Below are positions 26,437 through 33,556 of a DNA stretch of 64,000 bases, piece by piece. The translations under genes were made by a program, and so were the position numbers. A model generated the notes under the pieces. The model did no database searches. It saw only the letters and a program-made list of their open reading frames with translations, and was not told the origin of the DNA. The stretch comes from Apricaphanius iberus (Eukaryota; Chordata; Actinopteri; Cyprinodontiformes; Aphaniidae): assembly GCA_028564705.1 (NCBI GenBank), contig JAPXFQ010002398.1:992001-1056000 (forward strand). Reading direction: 5' to 3'. Position 1 is the first letter of the stretch; every line of letters starts with the position of its first letter.

Positions 26437-26867
26437 AAAAGTAACACAATAGTGCAATCACAACAAAGCACTAAATCCAAACAGCAGAGGCTTACATTCA
26501 CACAGTGGTGAGAAAAAGTTTTCGGTGTTTGCAACAGCTGCCTGGACAAAGACTAGAGCGCAAGCCGATCCAAGAGAGGTGAGTTAAGGAAAGCACGTCT
26601 TATTAATAATGCAGCATAACATATCAGAAAGTAAACAAACAAAAAATCTATGATGGCAGCTACCTTAAAAGAAATCTGAGGCGTGCGTTCAGGAAGTTTG
26701 AAAAAGTTTCACGAAAGTCAGGAAAAACAGAAGATCAGACCCAAGTTACTATAAAACTACACAATATTTTGAGCAATAATCAACCAAAAAGCTTCCCCTC
26801 ACTTACCTCGTGCTATTCCTAACAGCGACAACAGGAAAGTTAGTTTCACTAACAAAAAAATATGCAT
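2809..26867 (-). CDS. notch1: Notch1 receptor, 5' part (coding exons 1-9), incomplete at window edge
   Basis: Single-pass receptor of the Notch pathway: Delta/Serrate/Jagged ligands on neighbouring cells bind the extracellular EGF array and trigger release of the intracellular domain. Spliced coding segments are 26867-26807, 26172-26091, 8622-8360, 8270-7932, 6091-5969, 5887-5654, 5321-5166, 4880-4695 and 2922-2809 (1,558 nt, 519 codons plus one base). They give a signal peptide and EGF-like repeats 1-13 with the six-cysteine pattern. Seen: calcium-binding starts such as DINEC, NIDDC, DVDEC; O-fucose sites (CRNGGTC, CQNGGTC, CKNEATC in EGF12); O-glucose sites (CASNPC, CISNPC, CKSNPC). Family knowledge: the exon sizes, the EGF8 start [12 protein letters not shown] and EGF9 [10 protein letters not shown] point to Notch1 rather than Notch2 or Notch3. 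From exon 3 on, every junction is phase 1. Later EGFs, LNR, transmembrane, ankyrin and PEST parts lie outside. Paralogue a or b unresolved. Confidence 0.95.
2923..4694 (-). other. notch1 intron 8
   Basis: 1,772 nt. AT-rich. A block at about 3240-3715 is less AT-rich and ends with the complement of AAGGGTGCATTCACACCTG, which resembles the end of fish DNA transposons. A matching left end was not found, so it is not called as an element. The rest shows nothing. Confidence 0.55.
4695..4880 (-). CDS. notch1: notch1 exon 8: rest of EGF11 and EGF12 (ligand-binding core)
   Basis: 186 nt, acceptor AG at 4882-4881, donor GTGAGA at 4694-4689. Codes [19 protein letters not shown] (EGF11), then EGF12, [12 protein letters not shown] followed by CKNEATC and [12 protein letters not shown]11-12 is the main contact for DLL and JAG ligands. 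The O-fucose threonine (CKNEATC) and O-glucose serine (CKSNPC) of EGF12 are both present, so the receptor looks functional. Confidence 0.95.
5166..5321 (-). CDS. notch1: notch1 exon 7: EGF10 and start of EGF11
   Basis: 156 nt, acceptor AG at 5323-5322, donor GTAAAA at 5165-5160 (weak at +5). Codes [20 protein letters not shown] (EGF10), followed by DTNPVNG, then [11 protein letters not shown], the calcium-binding start of EGF11. The split inside EGF11 after DECSLG is the conserved Notch1 intron position. Confidence 0.95.
5654..5887 (-). CDS. notch1: notch1 exon 6: EGF8 and EGF9
   Basis: 234 nt, acceptor AG at 5889-5888, donor GTGTGT at 5653-5648. EGF8 begins [12 protein letters not shown] with CLNGGTC. 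EGF9 begins [16 protein letters not shown] followed by [20 protein letters not shown]8 is implicated in ligand selectivity in the Notch family. These two repeats are almost identical to vertebrate Notch1 and are among the best diagnostics for the paralogue group. Confidence 0.96.
5969..6091 (-). CDS. notch1: notch1 exon 5: end of EGF6, EGF7
   Basis: 123 nt, acceptor AG at 6093-6092, donor GTTTGT at 5968-5963, a weak donor. Codes FSGRNC then EGF7, [16 protein letters not shown] followed by [11 protein letters not shown]7 has a calcium-binding start and an O-fucose motif. The intron that follows is 81 nt and has no stop codon in the reading frame (see findings). Confidence 0.95.
6563..7209 (+). 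mobile_element. 5'-truncated L2-like LINE 3' end, split by a MITE
   Basis: Matches the last part of the 100-722 and 11996-12541 elements: CTGCAGAGACAC, AACTCTTTTAA, CTATTTAGACTTGCTTATGA before the insertion, and TTTGAATTGCCTTG, GCTATACAAATAAAATTGC, TTGCCTTGCC after it. A 348-bp hAT-type MITE sits inside (separate entry). It lies in notch1 intron 4, antisense to the gene. Confidence 0.75.
6685..7032. mobile_element. hAT (Charlie-like) MITE with perfect 8-bp target duplication
   Basis: Left terminus CACAGGTGTCAAAGTCAAGG; right terminus, complemented, CAAAGATGTCAAACTCATTT. Flanked on both sides by TCCTAAAT (6677-6684 and 7033-7040), an exact 8-bp duplication as made by hAT transposases. Subterminal GGCCCGGGGCC and GTGGCCC sequences are typical of Charlie-like elements. 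348 bp, no ORF. It inserted into the LINE 3' end described above, so it is younger than that. Confidence 0.88.
7210..7931 (-). other. notch1 intron 4, exon-4-proximal part
   Basis: No gene or transposon recognised. Contains a (GT)n run at 7661-7682. Confidence 0.6.
7661..7682. repeat. (GT)n microsatellite
   Basis: About eleven uninterrupted GT units in intron 4. Confidence 0.85.
7932..8270 (-). CDS. notch1: notch1 exon 4: EGF4, EGF5, most of EGF6
   Basis: 339 nt, acceptor AG at 8272-8271, donor GTAACT at 7931-7926. EGF4 begins [15 protein letters not shown] (O-glucose site). EGF5 begins [12 protein letters not shown], a calcium-binding EGF whose O-fucose position is CKNGGQC, so the Ser/Thr acceptor is replaced by Gln. 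EGF6 begins [15 protein letters not shown]. An antisense frame is also open here, which is a shadow of the cysteine-rich coding sequence. Confidence 0.95.
8360..8622 (-). CDS. notch1: notch1 exon 3: end of EGF1, EGF2, EGF3
   Basis: 263 nt, acceptor AG at 8624-8623, donor GTAAGA at 8359-8354. Codes [10 protein letters not shown] (end of EGF1), EGF2 beginning [14 protein letters not shown], and EGF3 beginning [15 protein letters not shown] and ending PPGWSG. EGF3 carries an O-glucose motif (CLSSPC) and an O-fucose motif (CRNGGTC). The remembered human exon is 260 nt, so this would be one codon longer. Intron 3 downstream is only 89 nt. Confidence 0.95.
8897..9060. mobile_element. Tc1/mariner-type end relic
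   Basis: A TA followed by CAGTGCCTATAAAGAGCATTC, then AATCCTTTGGATGTG, resembles the terminus of a common fish Tc1/mariner family (remembered consensus CAGTGCCTATAAAAAGTATTC). No matching opposite end was found nearby. It is called a one-ended relic and its inner boundary is approximate. Confidence 0.5.
9061..11995 (-). other. notch1 intron 2, proximal part without recognised elements
   Basis: No exon, RNA gene or bounded transposon seen. 10860-11090 is G+C-rich with runs of C and G and is conserved-looking only in composition. 11938-11995 contains a fragment (GATATATTAGCATCGATATTG) like the ends of TATCG-rich MITEs, joined to the next LINE. Confidence 0.5.
11996..12541 (+). mobile_element. 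5'-truncated L2-like LINE, C-terminal end and 3' tail
   Basis: The coding remnant reads [35 protein letters not shown] and [13 protein letters not shown], the C-terminal part of a fish LINE polyprotein, followed by a 3' tail ending GCTATACAAATTGCC. It is the least stop-interrupted of the three copies of this family in the window. No catalytic reverse transcriptase motifs are included. Confidence 0.78.
12648..12675. repeat. (TA)n with adjoining A-rich tract
   Basis: AT alternation interrupted by CACAC, directly after an A-rich stretch at 12617-12647. Confidence 0.85.
12676..16439 (-). other. notch1 intron 2, middle part
   Basis: No exon or bounded transposon recognised. 15225-15430 is markedly GC-rich with several CpGs and E-box-like CAGATG/CATCTG copies (see findings). 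13560-13800 and 13980-14340 are less AT-rich. Open frames here have no recognisable protein similarity. Confidence 0.5.
16440..16696 (-). mobile_element. tRNA-derived SINE
   Basis: On the minus strand it begins GGCGTCTGTGGCTCAGTGGT with an A-box-like TGGCTCAGTGGTAGAG and a B-box GGTTTGATTCC at tRNA spacing. A body follows (CCCTGGGCAAGGCACTTAAC) and a 3' tail with AAGCGCTTTGAGTGGTCAG and GCGCTATATAAGTTCAGTCC. TATGTA occurs on both flanks as a short possible target duplication. Same strand as notch1, inside intron 2. Family name not assigned. Confidence 0.85.
16880..19520 (-). mobile_element. Decayed APE-type LINE (RTE/Rex3-like?), split and internally deleted
   Basis: Minus-strand remnants of a reverse transcriptase: [57 protein letters not shown], then the region of VDL-K and [16 protein letters not shown], joined directly to RISTSKSE-like sequence. 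The segment that should carry the YADD catalytic motif is absent. Stops and frameshifts are frequent. The 3' end carries a TCCA tetranucleotide tail at 16882-16897. Split by the 17146-18285 element. Clade is tentative. Confidence 0.75.
17146..18285. mobile_element. hAT-like non-autonomous element inserted in a LINE
   Basis: Both ends read TAGGGCTGAACGATT inward. Flanks are CCTGCATA and CCTGCATG (17138-17145, 18286-18293), an 8-bp duplication with one mismatch. 1,140 bp. The ends are rich in GCGATT/AATTGC. No transposase recognised; a short open frame at 17788-18030 has no known similarity. The host LINE sequence resumes exactly across it. Confidence 0.82.
19521..21900 (-). other. notch1 intron 2, distal-middle part
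   Basis: No exon recognised. A TCAA tetranucleotide run lies at 20831-20859 and is followed by sequence like a one-ended DNA transposon relic (AGGGATGTAAG, ATGTCGACATGCCGAT). The rest is unassigned. Confidence 0.5.
20831..20859. repeat. (TCAA)n microsatellite
   Basis: About seven copies of TCAA. Confidence 0.9.
21905..22294 (-). mobile_element. TTAA-type DNA transposon relic, copy 1
   Basis: Its outer end reads TTAA then AGAGTAACTGAACCCC on the minus strand (22298-22279). An inner block (about 22055-21967, minus strand) matches 32928-33005 on the plus strand at roughly three quarters of positions, including AGGTAAAG, TATGGAGC, TATCAGTTCAAGC and AGTCAGCGC. The block includes a frame [17 protein letters not shown] duplication suggests a piggyBac or Kolobok-type element. 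The other end was not found. Confidence 0.5.
22299..26090 (-). other. notch1 intron 2, exon-2-proximal part
   Basis: No exon or bounded transposon recognised. A T run lies at 25501-25513. 25120-25990 is less AT-rich and lacks recognised repeats, so it is a plausible regulatory stretch about 0.1-1 kb downstream of exon 2. Open frames on both strands have no similarity I recognise. Confidence 0.5.
26091..26172 (-). CDS. notch1: notch1 exon 2: start of EGF1
   Basis: 82 nt, acceptor AG at 26174-26173, donor GTAAGT at 26090-26085. It codes for [17 protein letters not shown] and on to GEC, the first four or five cysteine positions of EGF1. The length and the LRCS start match Notch1 exon 2. It lies 634 bp from exon 1 and 17.5 kb from exon 3. 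Confidence 0.92.
26404..26433. repeat. (AT)n microsatellite in intron 1
   Basis: About fifteen AT units in the 634-nt intron 1 of notch1. The remainder of intron 1 (26173-26806) shows nothing else. Confidence 0.9.
26807..26867 (-). CDS. notch1: notch1 coding exon 1: signal peptide
   Basis: Codes for 20 residues plus the first base of Gly21. MHIF is followed by a leucine-rich hydrophobic core and ends in GIARG, a typical secretory signal with a small-residue cleavage region. The ATG has G at -3 and C at +4, a moderate context. The donor is GTAAGT at 26806-26801. The 61-nt coding length and the ending ARG|LRC match vertebrate Notch1. An out-of-frame upstream ATG overlaps this start (separate entry). 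Confidence 0.9.
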
Positions 26868-26914
26868 TCCTTCTGGTTTAAAAAGATTATACAAATCCAC
26901 GTGGGTTTTTTCAT
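26849..26914 (-). promoter_or_regulatory. Upstream ORF overlapping the notch1 start codon
   Basis: ATG at 26914-26912 opens a 21-codon frame that ends at TAG 26851-26849, inside the signal-peptide coding sequence and in a different frame. If the mature mRNA starts upstream of 26914, scanning ribosomes meet this ATG first, and termination occurs past the real start. This is an expected negative influence on translation. The transcription start is not known from sequence. Confidence 0.5.
26898..26903. promoter_or_regulatory. CACGTG E-box near notch1 start
   Basis: Perfect palindromic class-B E-box about 31 bp upstream of the start codon, of the type bound by Hes/Hey, Myc or USF factors. It may lie in the 5' UTR. 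Function is not shown. Confidence 0.3.
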
Positions 26915-27230
26915 AGATCCAATATTATGTCTTCCTCCTTGACAGGGAAAAATCCGACCCTTTCAGTTCACCCAAGAGTAGATCCACGGAGATTCGGGGG
27001 GAGAAAAGTGAAGCGGACACCCCGGCATGAGACGTTGTCACTTCAAGTCCTGAGTTGGAAATGATTTGAGGGACGAAAGTCTCCATCCGCTCCTCTCCGC
27101 ACTGAAGGGGCGTTTTTCCTCCACACCGACACGCTAACAATCACACAGTTGTTCCCCAGACAGGCACAAGCTGTGCAGCTTGATGAAGAGATAGCAGGGA
27201 GTTTGTTGTTTTGTGTCCCCCAGCGGTTTT

Positions 27231-27238
27231 TTCCCACG
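27231..27238 (-). promoter_or_regulatory. CSL/RBPJ-type site (CGTGGGAA)
   Basis: Exact match to the YGTGGGAA consensus bound by the nuclear effector of Notch, about 365 bp upstream of the notch1 ATG. An 8-bp match can occur by chance. The position makes autoregulation a reasonable hypothesis. Confidence 0.4.
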
Positions 27239-27761
27239 TAGTAAATGGTTAATTAGCCGACACTTGTGGAACATCAACACCAACGATTTTTCTCAAGATG
27301 TTTAACTGCTGGACTGCTAACTCATGCAAGGTCCTAAAAAAAAAGCTGTAAAACCATAGACGACTAACTTAAAGGGCTATCAAACAGTTTAAAGGTTTTT
27401 GTAACTTCAGAAATCAGGGGATAGCTAACATTCCTTACCTTCTGCCAGCTTACTCAAAATCATGAATAAAAACAGTAAAAACAAAAATGAAAAATTTATT
27501 GCATTAATGTGTTTGACTGATTACTTATGAGTTATGTACTGAAGTCGGAGAAATAAATACATTTAAGGGTGGTAGGCTATTTCGTTATGACTATAAACTG
27601 TTATATCGTTATAAAGAGATTTATATTTTCTGTTAAAACCAAAATATGTTTTGTTTAAACAAGAAAGGCTGTGGACAAACAGTGAAAAATTGTCTTCTTT
27701 CTCCTGTATTTACAGTAGCCTATAGTTCTGGGCGTTAGACACTGTAAAGACAATATTTTAC

Positions 27762-28088
27762 TAGGGTTGCAATGATGCTGTTATCGGGTGCTTGTATCGG
27801 TATAGGTTATAGTTACCATGAACCGATACTTAAAATATGGAAACTCTAGTAATTTCACAGAAAAAAAAAATCCATTGAAATGTTAATTTATTGTCATTTT
27901 TAATGTTTTATTTTTCGTCTAATTCATTATCGTTTGTTGTAACAAGCAAAAAAATAGAATTGTCTTACAATTCATTGTTTTTTATTTTGTCTGGCAGAAG
28001 TATAGCCACTGGTACTCTGTATTGTCAAGTAGCCTACTCAGATCCAAGTATCGGTATCGTATCGGTTTGTAAAAATTGGTAACCCCTA
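27762..28088. mobile_element. hAT-like MITE with TATCG-rich ends
   Basis: Left end TAGGGTTGCAATGATGC; right end, complemented, TAGGGGTTACCAATTTTT. Subterminal TATCGGTAT-type motifs on both sides (CTTGTATCGGTATAGG; AAGTATCGGTATCG). Flanks TATTTTAC and GTTTTTAC agree at six of eight positions. Non-coding, 327 bp, about 0.9 kb upstream of the notch1 start. Confidence 0.6.
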
Positions 28089-30431
28089 GTTTTTACTCTG
28101 ATTTAGAACTACTGATATTCTATATTACTTCTATCTCAAGCTCTGCAGGCCAAATATGAAGCCTGCCCAGAGGGGACAAAACTTGCATTTTCCCGTCATC
28201 TACTAGGGATCTGACTTTTAAAGGGTTTATGGGTCAAGTTTACCATCATGATAACTCTGAGAAAGCGGATTTTTTAATAACTCGTCTCTTTAGATGCAAT
28301 TTAAGATTGAAATTATTAATAATTAGGGGTGAAGTATTTGGTTGACAGGTCTGAGATTAGCCATCAGCACTAGCACTGGACGCTGGCACTTTTGTTTCAA
28401 TAAACTTGACCATCAGTTGTGTCCACAATGTTTGTTGGCGTTCAGGTGTTAATCATGCAATTATTGGACGAAATGGCTTGCTGTGGTATTGAGCAGCATG
28501 ACCAGCAGACTGTTTAAGTCCCTGCTCCACTTTTTTTCAGTATGTAAAATTATATTTCTGCTGTGCATGGTCAAAAATGCTGTACTGATTATTAAAACTT
28601 GGTTTAATAAAAATTGACATTGTTTTTGTAAATGTTATGGGCCAACAACGCTATGTGTTTTTATTTGACAAAATTATGGAATCTGTATTGGCAAGGTAAG
28701 GCAATTTTATTGTATACCACATTTTAAATAACAAATCATTTTCAATGTGTCAATCATTTTTTCATTTTTTTATCCGAGATGTGTGACGCCTTTGATACAC
28801 ATAAAGTAGGCTACTGTACAAATACACTTTGATACACATATAGTCAATATATACAGTATAATGTCTATGACTAATACACACAGTAGAAACCATCTTAGAA
28901 CTTACACAGAAGCTAACTTCTACAGTTTTTCTTGTTTCTGCAGTGGGAGGTACAGCCAATCAGATCCCCAAAAATGTATGGCCCTCCTAGATAGGCTCTT
29001 TTGCAAATAACACCCAGTAGCGTGTCAAGTAGCATTGCACCAAGGAATCTCAGTTTCCCAGTATGCTTTTACTTTAAATATTTGGGATGTACTGCAACCA
29101 AAAAAAATAGGCACATTAAACGGCAGACTAATTCGTGAAAATATTTTAAAAGCTTTAAAAATTATGTAAAAGGTAGATCGAAGAAAATGGAAAACTATGA
29201 AAAACAATGATCAGCACCATTGACATCTGCACCACTTTGTGTGTACTGTAACATTTAGAAGATGCTTACGCAAAGCCAAGCAGTTTAAATTAAAAGCCAA
29301 TTAAAAGCACAAACATAAAAGAGTAGAAGAAAGCAGTATTTATTTGGGTAAATGTGCAAACAGAATATAAATGTAACATTCATAAATCATCTCGTCTCTG
29401 AACACCTTTATTTATCCATCTCCCATGTATCCTGAAAAATACTGGGAAGAAAACTTTTCAGCTGTTAGGATTATCAACACTGATAAATTAATGCTGACGG
29501 TGTCTAAAACGAATTTCACTCAGCAAGTTTAGAGAGTAGGTTGAAGCATATTTCCATTAGGTGGTGTGTGAACAAAGTCTGAGGAGTCTCACACACATAC
29601 CAGTCACAAATAAATGTTATACATATGAAAGGAGAGGATTTGTAGGAATTGTGTTCACTTTAAAACATGAAATCGATTAAACAAATCCAAATTATCCCTA
29701 AATTTATGTCAAATTTTATGGAGAAATGTTTAACTAGATTATCTGAGGATCATCTGGATTAACCAAATCAGATTATCCAGAAACAAGGAGAGGTAAGATG
29801 AGGCAAACACATAGACACATACGTTTGCTGACAGCCATGTTTTCAATTGAGTACTTTACTTTTCCTCATTTCAAGATCCTTGAACTTGAAGTGTTTTTGT
29901 GCTCTCTGAATGCACAAGTTTGCCTAACAATGTTATTCAACTGTTCTTCCTGTTTCCATTTTTAGTTAGGAAAACTTCCAATTGAGCGATCTGCTATTTC
30001 TTATTTTAAGACCTGATTATTTAAACTTTTAAATTGTGTTATCTTTTACCTGTTTTGTGTGCACTTTTAAAAACACTGCAGATACTTTAAAAGTTTAAGT
30101 GAAATTGCTTACACTAAACAATTGTTTACATTTAATTTTTGAAATATAAATTAAGGCAGCTAGATAAAAGGGATGACATTTGTTGTATGTAGTAGTTCAA
30201 TAAATTGGTGTTTAAATTTTTTTGTATCAGAATCGAAATTAAAATCGGGTATCGAGGTTTTGTTTTTCAGTATCGAATTGAGTTTGAAATTTTAGCATCA
30301 TGACAACACTAGGCAAGACTAACGATTATCACAGATAATGTAGATAAAGACTACGGAGAGAGATTAGTCTATAATTGAATTATGTAAAAACGCCATCACA
30401 GAGAACATGTAGTTTCAAGATACAAAACCAA
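28089..30431. other. Notch1 5' flank, unassigned AT-rich sequence
   Basis: No gene found. 30205-30310 holds a fragment (CGGGTATCGAGG, CAGTATCGAATTGAG) related to TATCG-rich MITE ends. The rest is unremarkable. Confidence 0.5.
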
Positions 30432-30960
30432 CTCAATTCACTTTTATTTTTCATTGCACCAATTTTCAAAAAATGTCATCTCAAGGCAATTTACAACAAA
30501 AGTCATTGACATTGGGTTGGGCCCCATTGATGCAGGCCTGCAACCAAAGTAGTCCCTCATACTGAGCAAGCATGAGGCGACAGTGGAGAGGAAAAACTCC
30601 CCTTCATCAGGAAGAAACCTCCGACAGAACCTCACTCAGTATAAGAAGTCATCTGCCGCGACCATCTGGGGGTTTGAGGATGCTCGGTCACTTACAGCAT
30701 CATCTGGACCGATGTTCACCATCCAGCAGAGGGGGGCCATAGTTTAGCAGGACACCAGACCAGGAGGAGCCTCTATGGAGAGAGAAACACTGAGAGAAAA
30801 ACGAGGTTAACCATTGCAATAAGAACGGAAACATTTTTCTGGAGGGTAGTAGAAGAGAAAAGTAAAAGAGTGAAGATAAGTGTTCAGTCTGTCCTCCAAC
30901 AGTCTAAGCCTATAGCAGCATAACTACAGAGACGGACTAAAACTGGGATGCAGGATTCCA
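30432..30960 (-). mobile_element. L2-like LINE 3' UTR, 5'-truncated
   Basis: On the minus strand it matches the 3' UTR of the element at 36015-38447: GGTCCAGATGATGC, GACCGAGCATCCTC, CCTCTCCACTGTCGCC, CATGCTTGCTCAGTATGAGG, TGCCTTGAGATGACATTT and an AAAAGTGAATTGAGTTG end. Non-coding. Confidence 0.8.
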
Positions 30961-30984
30961 GAAAAAGAACCTACACAAATGGTG

Positions 30985-31060
30985 AACAATTTAAGTGAAA
31001 GTGTCATGGTTTAGGGATGCTTCACTGCAGTAGATCCTGGACAACTCACCATTATGGAGT
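30985..31060 (+). mobile_element. Tc1/mariner transposase fragment
   Basis: Frame SVMV-stop-GCFTAVDPGQLTIMEF matches the conserved SVMVWGCF block of Tc1 transposases, with TGG changed to TAG. It lies between an L2-like 3' end and a tetranucleotide array. No terminal repeats seen. Confidence 0.6.
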
Positions 31061-31140
31061 TCTGTCTGTCTGTCTGTCTGTCCGTCCGTCCGTCCGTCCG
31101 TCCGTCCGTCCGTCCGTCCATCCATCCATCCATCCATCCA
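31061..31140. repeat. Compound tetranucleotide array (TCTG)n(TCCG)n(TCCA)n
   Basis: Three consecutive blocks, each differing from the next by one transition: about 5 TCTG, 9 TCCG and 6 TCCA units. The middle block has a CpG every 4 bp. Confidence 0.92.
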
Positions 31141-32537
31141 AAGTCAGAATTCTGAGAAAAAAATTCAGAAATATGTATTTTTTTCTTCAGTGGCCCTAAT
31201 CCTCTTCCATAGTAGTGCCTTATTGTGACGTCATGAGACTTACGTATAACTGCCCCACAAATTTCAAGCTCAATCTCAGCCTAGTAACAAGATGGGTGGG
31301 CATGGTCTGTAACTACTAATTTGCATAAGAGTAAAGACCCCTCTAAACAACTCATTCTAAAAGGGAAATTGTCAAGAATTGAGCTGGTTTGATCGCTTTA
31401 TGTGAGAGTGGTCTTGTGCAAAAAACTTCCTTAACATGTTTTTACAGGTGATAAATCGATTATAACCTCTTTAAAATGGAATGAGCATGCAGGAAACTCC
31501 TCAAACCCTTCTTACTCTCAGATACTGCTAGAAGGCTAAGAAGCGTCTCAAATTATTTAAGATAAAGGAGGGTAACAAGATGTTAGAACTTTTACCTTAC
31601 TCAGAAAGCACACATTTTAGTTTATATTTAAATTCAAAACAAGATATATATATTTGTCATATTTAACAGTAATTAGATCACTTTCTGTCCCATAGATAAA
31701 AAAAACATAAAAAGATTAGACGTCATATACCTTCACTGACAGATTGAGGCATATAACAAGATTTTTGTAATGCAGATATTTGAGTTGGACTATTTTCGAC
31801 ACATTAAGTGTATAATCAGCTTTGTTTGGTTAAATGATAACTTGAAAACGTTTTCACCATAATAGCAAAAATAGACAGATGGCATGTGGTCCCACACGAT
31901 ACGTTCAACATTGCAATTTCCCACTGAACTTGAACCAAAGCCAAGTCGAGCTGTTTATCAGGTCATTTAGTGATGTTGTTTATGAATATTCTGAATGCAG
32001 TTTGCAGTAAGCTGAACAACTGTCACATTTAATGGCATCACTGCAACAACACAATGCAGTAATAAATATGGTTACTATTTATAAGTCTCACACTTAGCCT
32101 TATGTTTTTCAAGCGCTACAAAAGCTGTATTATACTGACATATCTCACTATTGTGCTTCTGTTTACTGTGGGAAAATGGGGGAAATGTGTTTATTGCATC
32201 ACATTGTGATGTGGAGAGTAAACAGGATTTGTGTTGATTTCCTTCTCATTGTGTTGATCTGGGGGTTGAGGTCTTTGCCTCCGACTGGTACAGCACAGAT
32301 GGATGGACCCATTCGACTATATTATCATGGAAACTTCAGCGACCAAGTCCAAGCAAAGCAATAATTTAGATTTTAAACGGGGATTTAGGTTTTCTGAATT
32401 AATCGAGTTAATGATAACCAAGCAGTTGGTTTGATGTGAATTTTTTCAATAAGTTACTTTATGTGGCTTTATGGCACTAGTAGCTTTTAATCACTTTTAT
32501 TTTATGCTGAAAATGGGGAATACATGCAGCAAAAAAC
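31141..32537. other. Unassigned 5' flank sequence
   Basis: No gene recognised. AT-rich with short open frames lacking known similarity. Confidence 0.5.
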
Positions 32538-32540
32538 TAA

Positions 32541-32927
32541 AGGTACATTCAGACTGCAGGCTTTGTCAGTGTCAGGCAACGCTCATAAAGCGACTAGTTT
32601 GAAGTATGTACACAGAAGCTACATTTTTAAACTGAAGCTCACAAAGCTTGTGGCCTGTGTCTGCTGGATGTTTAAAACACTCGCGGATAATGGTTGGCTA
32701 GGCAGCGTCGATGTTGGGCAACGTCACTACAGTGAGTCGCTCTGATTGGTTGCCGTGCTGTGTCAACAGCTTTAAGACTGTAAAAAGTTCAACCAGCTGA
32801 ACTTCTGCGTTGCTAGCGTTATGAGCTTTGAAGTTTGAAATGCAGGATAAGCTTGAAAAGTTGACGGAGCCAAAGCTCACAAAGCTCTGGAGATACTGCG
32901 ATACTCTTATCTGCCATCCACCATAGG
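32541..32927. mobile_element. Harbinger-like MITE, copy A (one end)
   Basis: Preceded by TAA and beginning AGGTACATTCAGACTGC, then GGCTTTGTCAGTGTCAGGCAAC. It aligns along its length with the complete copy at 45832-46274 (GCTCATAAAG, GGCAGCGTCGATGT, CAGTGAGTCGCTCTGATTGG, AGCTGAACTTCTGC). Similarity stops at CCACCATAG (32919-32927), where a TTAA-type relic begins. The right terminus is therefore lost or displaced. Confidence 0.72.
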
Positions 32928-33556
32928 TAAAGAAAGGCTCTATGGAGCGCAGCGGCAAAAAGACATATCAGTTCAAGCCTTTGGCACAGGGCGCTAAGTC
33001 AGCGCTGCCTGAAACCAGCAGCAAGTATAGCAAACAAGCGCACAGAGCCTAGTGCTAGCATCAATGCTAAGTAGCTTCGGTGGGAACTACCACAGCTTTT
33101 GTTTCCTTATTCATGGTGTGTTTAAAACATATAGGTTATAACTTATGGCTTTAAACCACTTCGACGTTGTGGTCCTCCAAAGTACGATATATGCATTTCA
33201 GCTTCCTTTGTTTCTCTCAGTATGCTTCTGTGTGCAAATGTAGCACACAAGATGAACAATTTCAAGACGGGGCAGGGTGAGCGTGTCTGAGAGAGGGAGG
33301 GCGTCTTTGTGAAACCATGCCTGTGACGTAGGCATGGTCTCTCATGTACCAATCTCAGCCAATCAGAAAATTCAAATGCAGTACCACAAAGTGACCATGA
33401 CAGCAGCACTAAGACGTTTTTAGACCAAAAAATGTAGAATTTAACAAGTTTACACGAAAATGTCAAATACATGGCCTTAAATTGAAAGATTACATTGGTA
33501 ATAACCCATTTATACAGTTTATAAGCAAAAAAGTGGTTTTGGGGTTTAGTTACACT
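32928..33556 (+). mobile_element. TTAA-type DNA transposon relic, copy 2
   Basis: Right end GGGGTTTAGTTACACT is followed by TTAA (33557-33560), matching the end of copy 1 (GGGGTTCAGTTACTCT, TTAA). The inner block matches copy 1 in the opposite orientation. An open frame from ATG 32942 reads MERSGKKTYQFKPLAQGAK and stops after 37 codons. Its core YQFK-AQG-S-A-P is shared with copy 1. Protein family not recognised. The left terminus is missing. Confidence 0.5.

Larger units (their letters stand above)
26868..27300 (-). promoter_or_regulatory. notch1: Presumed notch1 5' UTR and proximal promoter
   Basis: This is the sequence directly upstream of the start codon. The 26930-27240 part is richer in GC and CpG than its surroundings. 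It holds a palindromic CACGTG at 26898-26903 and, on the minus strand, CGTGGGAA at 27238-27231, the high-affinity CSL/RBPJ consensus. No clear TATA box was seen. Extent and start site are inferred from position only. Confidence 0.45.

Noticed and set aside
26925..27237. Minus-strand frames of 71 and 64 codons upstream of notch1
   Set aside because: They lie in the presumed 5' UTR/promoter and show no similarity or conserved features I recognise.
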